Positions 41,675 through 54,346 of a DNA stretch of 64,000 nt are shown piece by piece. The notes below the pieces were generated by a model. It was not told where the DNA came from and ran no database searches. It saw nothing but the letters and a program-made list of their open reading frames with translations. The first letter of the stretch is position 1. Each line of letters starts with the position of its first letter. A program made the position numbers and the translations under genes. The DNA comes from Hortaea werneckii. Taxonomy: Eukaryota > Ascomycota > Dothideomycetes > Mycosphaerellales > Teratosphaeriaceae. Location of the stretch: positions 806,001 to 870,000 of the forward strand of contig JBAOKB010000071.1 in the NCBI GenBank assembly GCA_037044905.1, written 5' to 3'.

Positions 41675-42526
41675 TCACATTCCCAAACTCATCTGCAAAA
41701 ACCTTTGCTCCCTCACAATTTTATCTCTGAGGGCAATCAATTCATACACATCCCACTGCGCCCAAACAAATTTTCCATGGAGAAAATCCGCCTGGCCCGA
41801 TGCCAACCACAAGCAAAAGTCAGCAGGCAGGTTGACATCCTCCCACGGGAAATCATCTCGACCCATGTTCTTGGCTACTGCGGGTGTATATATTGCGCCT
41901 GGGTGCATCGAGAAGATCCGAAAGCCCTCCCTGGGCGTGTGCTCGGTGGCGAGGTGCTGGCATAGCTGTACAAACGCTGTCTTGCTTGCTATGTACGCGG
42001 CTTGGTGCGGTAGAGCAAGATGTATCCCTGCGGTGGAGATGTTGATCACGGTCTTGGTGCTGGAGGACGGCATTGGAAGGCCCATGAAGGCTTTCACCAG
42101 TTTCCATTGAGCGATCACGTTCGTGTCGAATGATGCTTGCATTTGGTCTTCTGGTAGTACGACCGTAGGTCCAAAGTCATGGATGTATGCTGCGTGGAGG
42201 GCTAAGATGTCGATCTGACCGACTTCGTCGAAAACCTGCTTCATCCGGGGCTCGTCGCTTATAGAAGCTGTGTAGGCAAGGACTTCGAAAGCCTCAAGAT
42301 CCCGTCTTGCTTCTTCGAGTGCACCAGGAGAGCGTGAGATTATCACCACTCTTGCGCCAGCTACGGCGAAAGCTTTGGCTATTGCATATCCTATCCCACT
42401 TGAACCACCGGTGATGAGGACTGTCTTGTTGTTGTAGTCGAAATTGGAAGGCAAGATCCTGGAATAGCTCTCGCTATGGTAGGTCTCGACGGGTCTTGGG
42501 ATTTTGGTCAGGTCCAAGGAGGGCAT
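41675..42526 (-). CDS. Short-chain dehydrogenase/reductase (SDR)
   Basis: Intact 283-residue frame from an ATG near 42526. The cofactor motif is TVLITGGSSGIGYAIAKAF (TGxxxGIG), followed by VVIISRSPGALEEARRDLEA. Instead of the usual NNAG it has LALHAAYIHDFGP. The catalytic Ser is in TVINISTAGIHLALPH and the YxxxK in AAYIASKTAFVQLC. Then come FRIFSMHPGAIYTP and a hydrophobic tail. Cofactor preference is not obvious. The Arg in ISRS after strand 2 suggests NADP. The substrate is unknown, and many such fungal SDRs reduce ketones or polyols. Convergent with the amidase gene (116 bp between stops). One of the few intact genes in the 30-57 kb stretch. Confidence 0.82.
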   Translation of the reverse strand: MPSLDLTKIPRPVETYHSESYSRILPSNFDYNNKTVLITGGSSGIGYAIAKAFAVAGARVVIISRSPGALEEARRDLEAFEVLAYTASISDEPRMKQVFDEVGQIDILALHAAYIHDFGPTVVLPEDQMQASFDTNVIAQWKLVKAFMGLPMPSSSTKTVINISTAGIHLALPHQAAYIASKTAFVQLCQHLATEHTPREGFRIFSMHPGAIYTPAVAKNMGRDDFPWEDVNLPADFCLWLASGQADFLHGKFVWAQWDVYELIALRDKIVREQRFLQMSLGM

Positions 42527-43297
42527 GTTTGCAACCAAGGCAATTCCTTTCCAAGGTAGGATGGTTGTAATTTTGAAACGAAGAGCGTTGTACAATAGCA
42601 GGACTTTTAGCCACAGTCTTTCATGGCTTTCTGCCTGCAGCTCAGCAAAAGATTTGTGGATCCGATGGCCAGAATATGCCAGGATTTTTATTTCGGTCCT
42701 TGTGCGATCAGGGTTTGATAGGGCGTGTGGTCGTGCAGAAGTACAACGAGCGAAATGCTATATGCAAAGTTGGGGCCCTGCAAGTACATCACAGGGCGTG
42801 CTGCGGGCTATTTCGCTAGTACATCGACCGTATGCATACGTTTTGGCAATCAAGGTGCTCGACGAGTACAATTTTACAAGCGCCACTGTCGTATGGCTTG
42901 TTTTCTGATTGATGCCATTGCCAATTTGCCGAGCAAAAGAGAATCCTCATCACACGTTTATCCTGCCATGTCGCATCACATTGGAGGCGTCTGAGTGTTC
43001 TTGGCGCAAAGGGAATGCTTGTTCACTAACTCGAGATGACGCACAATAAGGAAGACACTGCAATTCATTGAGGGTGCATCGGATCCATGAAGCCAAACAG
43101 AACAGGCTTTAATGATAGTCGGTCCACTGGCTTAAACGTATGTGACAACTCGGTTTACCAATTACATCTCTGCTTCGCTATCGTACAGATGTTGTGATAA
43201 CAGTCAGCCGAATATGCGGCTGTAATTATACCGTCATGTTTCTCCCTTCCCGAAAATCATCCACATGTGTATCGTGCAAGTTTCGTTATTATACTCA
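42527..43297. other. Intergenic, no supported gene
   Basis: Upstream of the SDR gene. Short frames only. Confidence 0.35.
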
Positions 43298-43648
43298 TCA
43301 GTCTGCTTCTATACACTTTCTTCGTAAACCACAAGCTTTGTCGTCTTCCTCGGCGGGCATAGTGTGGACACCCCGCAGCCAACTGAGGGCTCCCTTGCCA
43401 TGATGGACGAACCAATGTCGCAGAAATGGGTCTTTGGACGCCTCAATGGCCGTGGTACAGAACACTGACGGGAAGTCCAAGCCACCAGACGTGATTTGAT
43501 GCTCTCTCCCCCTATCATTGAGCTGTATCTTGACGGCATTCTTCACCTCAATCATGCTTCTATCCGCTCTGCATGCCATGATCTTCTTGTCGTACACCCG
43601 AATAACCTCTCGGGTGTAGATCACCGAGGCGGAAAGGCGGCAAGGCAC
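43298..43648 (-). pseudogene. Coding-like fragment without a start codon
   Basis: The frame has convincing codon usage and protein-like sequence (SASVIYTREVIRVYDKKIMA, DRSMIEVKNAVKIQLNDRG, DPFLRHWFVHHGKGALSWL) and ends in frame at 43298. A stop precedes it with no ATG before the middle of the frame. Either an upstream exon is missing from my reading or this is the 3' remnant of a gene. No domain recognised. Confidence 0.3.
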
Positions 43649-43999
43649 GTTCTCATCGGGTCATAATAAAGGCAGGGCCTAAAGCGTGACGTGGTTTTGT
43701 CTAGCTCCGAAGATCGTCCTTAGGCGGGCATTGTCAACAATCTGCTATGAGCGCCTAGTTTGGACACAGTGCTTGACAGCTTGTAATGCCAAGAAGAGTT
43801 GCGCGAATTCGACGGTCCCATGGATCCTTTCGAGACCTCATGATCATCTCGGTCAGATGTCGATGCATGCATGGTGCACCCATTCAGCACGCCATCGCAT
43901 CGGCTCGCATTTTCTAAGTGTGTATTCGACTCGTGGCGCATGCCGCTTGTGCGCTTTCATTTCATACCAATTCTCAAACAAGTCCGATCCCGGGACGTC

Positions 44000-45240
44000 T
44001 CACCCACGTTCGCGAGACGACAGCGGCGACAACTGATGAGTCTCCGGCGTCGGAGATGCGGCCGCCGTTGGCAAACTCCTCGCGCTCCCATTCCGGCTGG
44101 CATCCGCGTAGAAATGCCGCGGACTCATCGCATGGTCCCGGCCTATGATCTGTCCCGCGTAAGGCGAAGCGGTGATGACGGTGCCGGGCGAGTGCAGAGG
44201 AGGTGGCATGGGGCTTTCGGCTCGGAAGAGCGGGTGGACCTGGCTGCCGTGCGTGCTAGGTCGTCTGAGAGGTGGGAGCTCGTCTATAGATGGGCCTCGC
44301 TGTGTCCATGGGGATGAGACTACGGATTGGATAGGCGACTCGGGCAATGGCGTTTCTTCTGGCGATGTTTCTGGGAAGGGACCGTCGAGGTTTTGCCGGC
44401 GAGACTGGGCGGCTGCCTGGTATCGGCTCGAGGCGGATCACAGAGCGAGATTGCGTAGGTGAGGGTATGTATTCCTCTTCGATGGCAGAGGTATCCCAAT
44501 TTTCGAAATCATCATGGCGCACCGGCTCGGAGTACAGACTGGGCGTCTCCTGACCAGAAGTGTAAGACCGACGCAGAAGACGGGTCCTGCTGCTCTTAGG
44601 TCGTACAGCCTGACTGATTGAGTGGCGAAGTGATGGGGTTGGACTGACAGCATATCCTGAGTCTGCTGGGGAGTAAGGCTCGTTCATTGGCCACTTCATC
44701 TTGGGAGGTGTGGGCGTCAACGACCCCAGATGAATAGAGAGGGAGCGTTTCATCGAGCGGACTGGTGAGGGCCGTTGCGCGGCCGCATCGAAGTCTTGAG
44801 CAGACGCTGAGGCGTGCTGGTGGGACGGCAAAAGCATGTAGATGTAGAATGCACTTTGCGAGAGCACTGAAATCGCCCAGGTCGCTACGCCACCGGCAGC
44901 AAGATGCGGACTTCGTCATCGTCTTCCTCGACGAATGACCAGATGAAAATGTAGATTGAGAGGACCGCAGCGACTGTAGCTTGAGAAGCTGCAAGACCAA
45001 CCGCCACCAAAGTTCGTTTCCGATTTTGGGGCAGCCGACGCAGAGCAATCGTTAGGAAAAGCAGAGCGATTACACAGACGTCAAGTACGGACGCTGCTAC
45101 TGCAGTTCCGTATACATCCTCTGAAAGTAATGACGTGACCGTCAGTCGAATGGCGATGGCTGATACGGCCACTGAGCTGCTAACGCCAATGTGGCCGTTG
45201 TCCAAAAGGCAGTCGAGCGTACTTTCCGTTCGGCGAACAT
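44000..45240 (-). CDS. Multi-pass membrane protein with disordered tail, three frame breaks
   Basis: The ATG at 45240 opens MFAERKVRSTAFWTTATLAL. After a one-base loss near 45178 it continues VAVSAIAIRLTVTSLL, SVLDVCVIALLFLTIALRRL and ATVAAVLSIYIFIWSF. After a second loss near 44897 it reads GGVATWAISVLSQSAFYIYM. That makes about four helices. The rest (to 44000) is Ser/Pro/Arg-rich cytosolic tail with many SP sites, interrupted by one extra base near 44405. Corrected length 413 residues. The architecture resembles uncharacterised fungal 4-TM proteins. I do not recognise the family. Confidence 0.6.
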
Positions 45241-46616
45241 ATTGTTGTGCGGACCCGGTCTTTTCGTTCCGGGTTAAAAGCGCGAGGTGAAGATTGAACT
45301 ACTTCCAAGTGACGGCTTTTAGCTCGTATGTCCTTTCCGTTTCATAGCATTGTCCCAATGGATGTCAGGATCACAGTCACTGTGACGGTGCAAGGAGAAA
45401 GGTGGGCGCGCAGAATGACAACAGAAGATGATTGAGAACACAAAAGATCAGCCAAAAGATTGACGCGGGGGTGGGGTTGTTTGTATTGACCGCGCGCACG
45501 CACGAAAAGCAACACGCGAAAACGCCGCGCTGAACAAGAAGTAGGACGGGACTAGGTCGAATAAAGTAGTGACTGCAGTGTTGGGGGCTTAAGGCTGTTG
45601 TGTCCGCAGAAGGCTGAGCGTCGTTGGCTGTTTTTCCCGTCCAACGTTACGCAGTCCAGTCCGCCAAACGACTGGGTAAGACCATGCTTGACTGGAGATT
45701 GTCCGCGGTCCCCATGGTGGGAACTCGTGGAGACATACTGGGATCTGCCAACTTACTCTGGACGCGACAGACGGGCTGCAGGCGCGTTCTGGCAAGGTTA
45801 GGTGGGAAGGATTAAGAGCAATCATCAAACCTAAGAAGCGTAATTACGGGACGCAAAGCCTGCGGTCCATTGTCAGTCGGGATTCAACGGCATTCCCGGG
45901 AGAGTGGACGACAAGCGGATGGATTTTGGCGGATTCGGAAAGGTGGTGGGATTCGAGGTTGTTGTGGTGGATCCCAAGATGCTGCAAAGCTGGGACCCCC
46001 TGGACTTGAAGATTATTATTCGACCCCAGATCCTGGCGCTTGTTCGCGTGTTGTTCCTGGCGTACGCCACCCGCAACCGATCAGCTAACACGACCCCGGC
46101 TCCTATATCGTGCATTATTGACAATTTGACGCGACCCCGTTGACGGTGTGTATAAACGTTGCTGATGGCAACATATGACAGACGATTCTTCAACGGTGAT
46201 GATGTCGATGGCGAGAGAAAACAGGTTGTTCTCCAAGGTCAAGTGATGAGTGTGGAGAACGAGAATAGAAACGCCTGGCGGAATCAGGTCCGCGGGCTTC
46301 GATTGGCTGCTGCTGCGGGAGGACGCGCATTTCAAGAACCGGGCTGTCAGCATTCAAGAGTACATACCTAGGTACATAGTAGTAGGCGAATGCTGCAGCC
46401 ACCATCGACGTGTTTGACGTCTGTCGCGATCAATGGCGCTGCATGGAGACCACGAGCTTTACTAGATTCCCGACCGATGCATGTGGCTGTAACAGCCGAA
46501 TATCGCACCCATCAGCCACGGAGATCACTCGCTGGGAAAGGATGCATTGACTGGTTAAATACATTTCTGCATGGCTATTGCTGACATGGCAGCTCACCCA
46601 CTCACTGCCCAAGACT
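45241..46616. other. 1.4-kb intergenic region
   Basis: No gene recognised on either strand. Short frames only. Confidence 0.35.
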
Positions 46617-47484
46617 CTACTTCCCAACGAGCGGCCCTGGTGCGCAGGTTTTCGGACCTGCCGTGCTACCGCTCAAGGTATTGTCCACCAGCGTCCATAC
46701 ATTCAGATCGTAGGCCTCGCCAATATGTCCTACAAAGTCCAGCGGGCAGTAATCCTGAACGTAAATGTTCCTGACCCCTTGCTCCTTCACAAAGGCCCTC
46801 TCAGTCGGCGTGATCAATTCATCGTACTTGGATGCGAGAATAGTGTACTCGATGCCTTCTTGGGCGACAGGGCCATCGTTCAGCATTTCAACAGCACTGC
46901 CATTCGTCACTAGATCAGTGCATGCTGGGCAACCGACATCTAAAACCGCTTGGACCAGATTGTTGGTGAGGTTTCCACCAGGTAAGACAGCGTGTACAGG
47001 TCTGCGAAGGTGGTGCCGTGCGAGGGAGGCGCAATCGCAAAGACCTTGCGAACAACCTCCTTCACCCCATCCTCGAACTTGGGCACGTACAGAGTTTGGA
47101 AAGCTCCCTCTGAGTGCCCGACGAGATCCACCTCCGTGCCATACGCCGAAGCGACCTGCTTCACAAAGTCGCCGATGTCTTTGGCAGACTCCGCAATCGG
47201 CTCCAGTCCACCAACGTGTGGGAATTCCTCGACAAATTCGCCATAGGTGATTGAAAAGGTACAGTACTGCTTAGACTTCAGGAAGGCCTCCAGCGCATTG
47301 ATGTCTTCGTAGTACGTGGCTCCCAAGACCATGGAGGAGCACGACTGGGTTCGGATGCTTGGAGCTCGTGCAGCCTGAAGTCATTGTGTGGTGTGAAAGC
47401 GGACGCCGCTGCTCTTTCGACGATGGGCGAAGCCACGGCAGCGGAGGCCGCCCAGACGGCGCCTAAGATTGTGCTGGCGTGCAT
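46617..47484 (-). CDS. Secreted lipase (class 2 / EstA-like), about three frame breaks
   Basis: The ATG at 47484 starts MHASTILGAVWAASAAVAS, a signal peptide. The frame then changes near 47375, where HPNPVVLLHGLG (oxyanion-hole HG) appears, and again near 47335 into ATYYEDINALEAFLKSKQYC. The nucleophile elbow is VDLVGHSEGAFQTLYVPKF and the oxyanion/fold sequence VFAIAPPSHGTTFADLY. A third change near 46985 leads to GNLTNNLVQAVLDVGCPAC, EGIEYTILASKYDELITP (Asp) and CPLDFVGHIGEAYDLNVW (His). These complete a Ser-Asp-His triad of the alpha/beta hydrolase lipase class 2 family. Length about 289 residues. The breaks are single-base and have no splice signals. Confidence 0.75.
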
Positions 47485-48658
47485 TATGGAGGAACGAATG
47501 GCCTGGCGAGTAGTCAAGTAGCGAGCGCCTCGGAGCTGTAGAATGCCAACTCCAATAATTGAGAAGTAACAAGAAGCCAAGGCAACGTTGGACAGACCGG
47601 AGAGGAGACTTCTGAATTACCTACCGTCCCTTTGGTACATATCTAAACCTCTGTTCGGATATATTAAGGTTTCTCTCTTTTTTGAATTTTGCTTTTGACG
47701 TGGGCGGCGTCGGATGGCGTGAGGGGTCTCGGAAGGGGTTTTGTTGTGTGATTGCTCTTCTCGGAAATCCAAGCTAGTGACCGTTGGAACTTGGCCTGAT
47801 GATCATCATTCCTTATACTCGGTGCGGTCACCTATTATACAGTAGATATGTCTTTCTCCTCAAGACCTCCGAGGTATCATCTCGCCGTTCTTTTAAAGTC
47901 TTTGCGACAAAAGTGATGCTCACATCTGGACACAGGTGGGCACAGAAAGAATTTGTCAGACGAGTCATCAACGGGTCCTCGACAGACACATGTGTCCGAT
48001 GGCTTGCCTGCCGTAGGTCAATGTCGCGGCGTACGAACTCTGCGCTGTGCAGTCTGTCGCCCGAAGAGGATGTACGCTGTTGTACAAAAGCCACGGTCTC
48101 TTGCGATGATCCTTCAGATCTGCCGGGCCGGAAGCGGATTGAGATGCGCGGATCGGCGTATTGCTTCTTGGCCTTGCCTGCTTCAGGACTCATCAACGGA
48201 TACAGAATGTATCCATCAAGTTCTTCTCGACAGCATACCCTTGATGCACGTACGAGCAAAGGCACCGGCAGCCATCATGTTCTGGCCTAAATACGGCTCA
48301 AGAGTTCTTTCTAATGCGCCCTGCCAATTGTTACGCCCTCGGCAGTTTTGCGGCTCATGCGAGGCTGATACGCCCGCCGCCTGCTCTACATGGGTGTTAG
48401 ATTGCCCAGGATTGCCAGGATTCTTCAACACACATCTAGACACCTTTTTGGCCCCCAACTTCGATGCAGCTATTTCAGCCGTAGCGACAATGGCGTGGGC
48501 AGTGGGCTTCCGGTGAGTCCACCGGGTAGGTTGCGATATTTTTCAAATTTAAGCGCTTCGGTTTCCTTTTTCTCCTTTGCACGTCCCCCTGGCCAGTTTG
48601 GCTTTCCCTCGAGTTGCGGCGTCAATCTGCACAGCGCTCAGTGCCGTGAGACGGCGCT
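47485..48658. other. Intergenic, no supported gene
   Basis: Two overlapping frames of 145-168 codons on opposite strands (47828..48265 minus, 47784..48290 plus). Neither has a recognisable motif or a clear coding advantage. Confidence 0.35.
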
Positions 48659-51600
48659 ATGGCTGTCCAGCGCTTGCGCCTACTTCCCTTGGCGCTGTCG
48701 TACCTGCATCTGGCGAGCAGCGTACCTACGAACAGCACCTATACAGTACCATCTCTTCAAAGCTCCACAGTGACCTCGACGGGTAACATCGACCGGGTTT
48801 GGTGACTACATTATAGCAGGACTGGAGCATGAGACGTCCAGGTCTACTGGTTCGCAGACAGAGAATGACCGTAGCAATGTTGCATCAACTAGTCTCACCA
48901 CCTCCGCGAAAAGTGGAACATCTACACACGACGGATCCACGAAAGGCAAAACTTCTGGCAGCCACACTTCTAGCTCACCTACCGGGAGCGTGAAAGAAAC
49001 ATCCTCACCCAGTCCATCCGGGGACCAGAAATATCACAGCTGACGCATATGCGTGCCATTCGGCAAAGGCATCTTGGTGGTCATATTATTCAAACCCTCG
49101 TAACCTGTCGACAACATCATACACATATACAACCACAAGCTGGAACGCCACGGTGGGAACAGCGGACGTGTATACAACTTCAAATGGTATCCCAGTGGCA
49201 CGTGGAAACCTCACATCGACGGGGCAGACGTGGTATACGACTTCCATCCCAGAGGAAGTCTACCCCACGGACACTGTAAAGATTACCAGGAGCTCACCAA
49301 CTTGTACCGTGCCAGCACACATTTGCACATCTTGGTATGAATCCTACATGGACGCTTTGGGACTTATGCTGTTCAAGGATGTTATTCCTACAAGTACTAT
49401 CGTCCCGGCTTCTATCCTCACCAACTCTCCACACAGTGTCCCAGCCAATGGTGCAACTGGATAAGACGTGGCGACGGTGTTAGAACTGTCGGTGTAAGTT
49501 GAAACACACTCACCCCGATAACATGTGGTCACTGACGCCTCTTACCAGCCTTCCTGCTCTTTTTGGGGAGGGCATGTCTCAGTGTACTACTGGAACACCT
49601 GGGACACCCCATCTCCCTCCTCTGGGTTTGCGCCAGCACCTACGAATGCCTCGCTTCCACGAGTGACTACTGTTGGGAACATCACCATGACCTACCCGTC
49701 CGTGTATCTCAGCCTGGATCAGCTCACAGCATGGACCGAAGCAAACGTGTGGTCCTTTTCGACAACTTCCTTGGTTACGGCCTCTATGTATACCAGCACC
49801 AAGTTGGCAATACCTACCGCGATATCCTTATATCAATGGATCCTGCAGAAGTGTCAAGCCTTAGGTATGTCCCGATTGACTATTCGGCCTTTATGGATTC
49901 TATTACCGCCTCAGGAATCTACAATCTCGACCTGATATCTAGAAGTCAAACGCCGGATATGTCGTATATGGGCTATATCGGGACGCCACGCGCGATGGAC
50001 TATGAACACATCACTGCTCCAAGTCCTGAGGACTATTTCCTCAACCCAAACATGCCTCCCAATTGCGATTGGACTTCAAGGAACGATATGTGTGGGACGA
50101 TTTACGAAGGCGATTACCGGCCTCAACTCTCGTTGCCTTCAAAGCTGATCGATCTGGATCCCGCTTGGAAAAACTGCGAGCCGCATATCAACGGGATTTA
50201 CGATCCTCCGAAGGCTTTGCAGCCCGCGACTACCTTGGACGGACCGCAATTTGCCTCCTTGTTGCCAACTACGACCTCTGCGAAGCAGGCAAGCTCTGTG
50301 ATCGCTCCGACTCCTACGCCGACTAGTCCACTACCGAAAACAGATCCTACAAGTGCCATCGAAGATCCTGCGTCTGACAAACTTCGACGCAAGGCCAAAC
50401 GACTGTCCAGGTGAAGCCTACTTCGAATACTGCAGTACCTGACGGGCCAAACTCCCTCTACAGTCAAGGAAACAGGAGGACCAGCTCCTATCAGTGATGG
50501 CAGACAGTCTAATCAGGATAGTGACGATCCCATTACTAGTGCACCGTCTAGCGGCGGTGAGGTAAGTCCAATCACGACAGACTCTCCGGCCTCGACCCCA
50601 GACCAGACTTCGACCACCAATCCTGGCACCGCTGCAGATGCGGAGCCCAGCGTTCGCCAAACACGACCCACCGAAGACCTCCCCGGCCACCGACCCGAGC
50701 GCCTCACCGTCACAGAATCTCGCAGAGACCAGTCAAGAAGCAAGAACTTCTTCCGCGGACGAAGCACTATCGACAGCGCCAGAGAACGCGCTCTCAGTAC
50801 TCTCCGCTGCCCAAGCGACTTACACGAGTCAAGACCCGGCGACTGCGGAGATCCACATTTCCGCCTCCGGTGCGAATGCCGTGCTTACCCAGACGACTGT
50901 CCAGACCAGTGCGACAGCAGTCGATTCTGATAAAAACGACCCTCGATCAGCGACCCGCGCACTCCCAATCGAAGTGGCCGGTAGCACATTGCCAGCCACG
51001 CAAGTCATTGATCCCACCGGCGCAACCCAGGTCCAAGTCGCAGACACCACTCTCTCAGTCGGCGGCTCTCCGGTTTCTGTTGGGACTGGAAACCAAGTCA
51101 GCGCCGCTTCTGATGGGATTGTAGTCCTGGGAGGCAGTGATGATGGGCAGACTTCTACCCTGCTCTTCCCTACTTCCGTACAGGTGGGCGCGGATGCTAC
51201 GCAGCGCAAGGCGGAGTGGAGCAAAGCTTTAGCACGGCTGGATCAGGTTTCAGGATCTGGTGTCGTAGTTGGAGGGAGGGTCTACGCTTTCAGTCGGTGG
51301 TGAGACGGTTTCTACTGCCGGGCAGGGATTTAATTCCGTTTCAGGTGAAACTGGAGTCGTTGGACAAGCTGCTACGAGTACGATTCCGGCCGGTGCTATG
51401 GTAACCGAGGCGAGCGGTCATCTCAGGGTGAAAACGACTTCGTCGTCTCGGCCGCGGGCGCGACTTTCACTGCTTCTTCGTTGGAGAACGGGGCTGTTGG
51501 GCTCGGTGACGAAAGGTCCTTACCTACGGCGGTTCTGACTTCGTGCTGGGCAGTGCAACCCTCAGTGTTGGCTCGGCAGGTATCGTTGTTGCTGGCGCTG

Positions 51601-52767
51601 AAGAAACCAGTACTGTACAGCTGCCTACGGCTGAAGCGACTACCAAGGTTCCTGCGGGTGTCCTTGTGCCGCTGGACAGCCAGACCATCACGGCTTCGCC
51701 AACGGGGCCCAACGGCATGGTGCTGGGCGAAGGCACTACACTTTCCGCAGGCGGCCCAGCAGTCACAGTCGGCCAGCAATCCTTGAGTCTGGACTCCGCT
51801 GGCATCCTGGTCTATGGTCCCGACGGCACGACGACTATCCCTACATCGCAACAGCCCTAAATCCCCGACGCTTCATCCTTCCTCCTCACAGTCGGCAGCC
51901 AAACCATCGCAGCTTCCGACTAAACCCCAGCGCCCTAGCTCTCCCAGATGTCCACACAACCCTGACGTAGGGGGAGAAGCGGCGATTATCGGAGCTGGAA
52001 CCATAAGCCTCGACCACTCCGCCATCGTCCTAGCCTCCGGAACCAAAACTTCCTCCCTCCCATTACCCCACCACCATCAACCCAGCACCTCCGAAGTCCC
52101 TGTAGCGGTCATCACAGCCCTCCAAACCCAGTATACCATCTTCCCCGACCCGGGACACACGGACGCCCTTGTGATCGACGACCACACTCTCGCACCTGGT
52201 AGCAATCCGATCACCCTCCCCGACGACCAAATTCTCAGTCTAGGCCCCAGCGGTCTCGAAGTCGCTGACGCGACGCGGACAACTACCCTTGACCTACCCG
52301 CGACGGCATCAGCAGTGGACTCCACGGCCAGGAGAACCCCAGGCTACCATCACAGTCGACGGATCAACGTTGACCGCTTACGCAGCCGGATCGAGCAATA
52401 CAGCCGCTGGCGCCGCTGTCGTGGTGGGGGTTACCACGCTCTCCCCCGGCGGCGACGCACTGAGAATAGGTGATGGGACGGTCTCGATGGGTCCCTTTGG
52501 TTTAGTTGTCGCGGGTGATGATCAAGCGATGACTACTGTGCCTTAACGGAGAGTACTTCTTCGCGAAGTGCAGGGGTGCAAGGTACGACGAGTACGAGTG
52601 GGACTGTGACGCCCTCGATGAGCTCGGAGGGAGGGGAGGCGGAGGAGAGTGAGGGGTCGGAGGCGAGTGCGACTGCGAGTAGTGCCGCTGCGGGAGAGAG
52701 ATGTTCTGCGCTTTGGACATCGGGTTTATTTGCCGTCGTGACAGTGGCGTTTTTGATAGCGGGTTAG
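48659..52767 (+). CDS. Large repetitive GPI-anchored cell-wall protein, many frame breaks
   Basis: The ATG at 48659 opens a signal peptide (MAVQRLRLLPLALSYLHLAS). A Ser/Thr-rich region follows, then a Cys/Trp-containing ectodomain (ASWWSYYSNPRNLSTTSYTY, VSVYYWNTWDTPSPSSGF, LNPNMPPNCDWTSRNDMC). From about 50850 a degenerate repeat recurs at least six times, with the pattern T(I/L)S-x-GG-x-(A/P)V(S/T)VG, then S-x-GI(V/L)V-x-G, then TTT(I/L)P. Examples are TTLSAGGPAVTVGQQSLSL and TTLSPGGDALRIGDGTVSM. The end has Ser/Glu-rich sequence and a GPI-type signal (CSALWTSGLFAVVTVAFLIA). Coding sequence moves between frames at least eight times without splice signals. It is an adhesin-like or structural wall protein by architecture. 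Either error-damaged or decaying. Confidence 0.7.
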
Positions 52768-52950
52768 GAGGTTATGTAATGTGTAACGACGACACCCCAA
52801 TATGGGGAACTTGAAAATTCTAAACCGTAAGACCAATGGCGCCACGCACGGCGTAGGCGGGTAAGAAGGGCTGGGCGTGTTTCATACATTTATTGCCATC
52901 TTTGGGCCTTCCTAGATTTATCATTTGTACTGACCTACGCAGTCTTCGTC

Positions 52951-54346
52951 TCAATCCGTCTCTTCCTCGTCCTTCACAGCCCGAACTCCTCCCTCCGTAA
53001 TCTCAAACCTCCTCTCAAACTCCGCACACCCATTGCTAAAGACCAATTTCATAGTTCGTCTCCAGCTCGAGACCACCATCTCCTCGCCCAGTTTCGGCTG
53101 GGTATACACGGGCTCTCTGAGGAGAGCGATCCGGGTGGCGAGCTGATTCGTCCATGTCAGACCCAGACTTGGCGTTTTGAGATTCTGGTTTTGATGCGTG
53201 AAGGGGTTGTCGCCCCATCCGGTGAAGAAACGTTGTTGGTGGTCTAGGCTTAGCGGGTCGTCCGTAGATAGATTGGTGGAGTGATCAGAGGTTGCTGAGA
53301 GTGGTACGTGTTGGGACAGAAGTGGCGGGGCAGTTGGTCTCCTAGCTGTGGCTTGAGGTGGTGAGCCAGGCCGTGAACGTTGAGTGCCTGGCTGACTGGC
53401 CATCTGACTTAATGATACTGCCTGGTCCTGGGGTGCAAAGCGGTCGGCGACTTGGTTCGCGACGACAACCGCGATTTTGTATTTACGGGCTATGTCACGC
53501 AACAGAAGCACCGAGCTGTGCCACTTGCTGGCTGCGTTTCGCGAACGCCTCGGCGGCTGTGCGGCGAGCATGGCCTTTGTCAAATTCCGGTCGGTAATTC
53601 GCCGCGATCGAATCGATGACTACTAGTCCGATATTACTGTTGGGTCGCGAGAGCAAGGCAGGGACCTGAAAGCGGAGGATGTGGTCCTGCGCCTCGAGGT
53701 CATGGACACGGGTGCTCTGGATCTTGCTCAAAGACGGACGGTCTTCTGGTGGGAGGGCTGCAAGCCTCGGGTGGCGTTCGAGAAGCTGATTGAGACGTGT
53801 AGTCTGCAGTGGTGCCTCGGTGGAGATGTACAATGCTGCTTTGCCAAGGCCTGAAGGTTCGGGCGCTTGGACGGAAAGGAGGAGGGTCAAGAGAAATTGG
53901 GTCTTGCCGGCCGCACTGCAAGAATCTTGTCAGCCACATGACAAGATGGATGGAGTCTGATCGTCCTACCTCTCGCCAACAAACTCAGTCACTGTCCCAA
54001 CAGCAATGCCGCCGTTCAAAAGCTGGTCGAGGTCATCGTCAAGGGTACTGATTGCCTGAGCACCGTTCACAAGCCCTTTTCCGTCTATCGCATGTCGTGC
54101 TCCGGCCTCGGCACCATCAGACCCTTCGCCACTGGCATTGACATCCGAACCACCGTGTAGCCCGTCGACGAGGGTGGTGGCAAGCTTCTCGACTTCCCGA
54201 GGTGGGACCTGAGCTCTCTTCGCAAGGTCAGCCGGCTCGAGGGTCAGCAAGTCGGCGGTGGAGACGAGAGCCTTCTCGAGCGACGGCAGGATGTGGGTGA
54301 AAGGGCGGATGTCGAGATCAGGGAGGACGGTCAGGAGGTTGGTCAT
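52951..54346 (-). CDS. RAD57: RAD57-like RecA-family recombination mediator, one frame break
   Basis: Exons 54346..53970 and 53915..52951. The 54-bp intron splits the Walker A motif, VTEFVGE then SAAGKTQFLLTLLLS, giving GESAAGKTQ. The N-terminal helical domain has LTLEPADLAKRAQVPPREVE. Walker B is NIGLVVIDSIAANYRPEF. At about 53512 one extra T breaks the frame between AKRSQQVAQLGA and LLRDIARKYKIAVVVANQV. Removing it gives 446 residues. The C-terminal region has LGLTWTNQLATRIALLREP and MVVSSWRRTMKLVFSNGC. A linker with SQP-rich repeats is longer than in yeast. Rad57, with Rad55, stabilises Rad51 filaments. XRCC3 is the animal relative. Confidence 0.85.
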
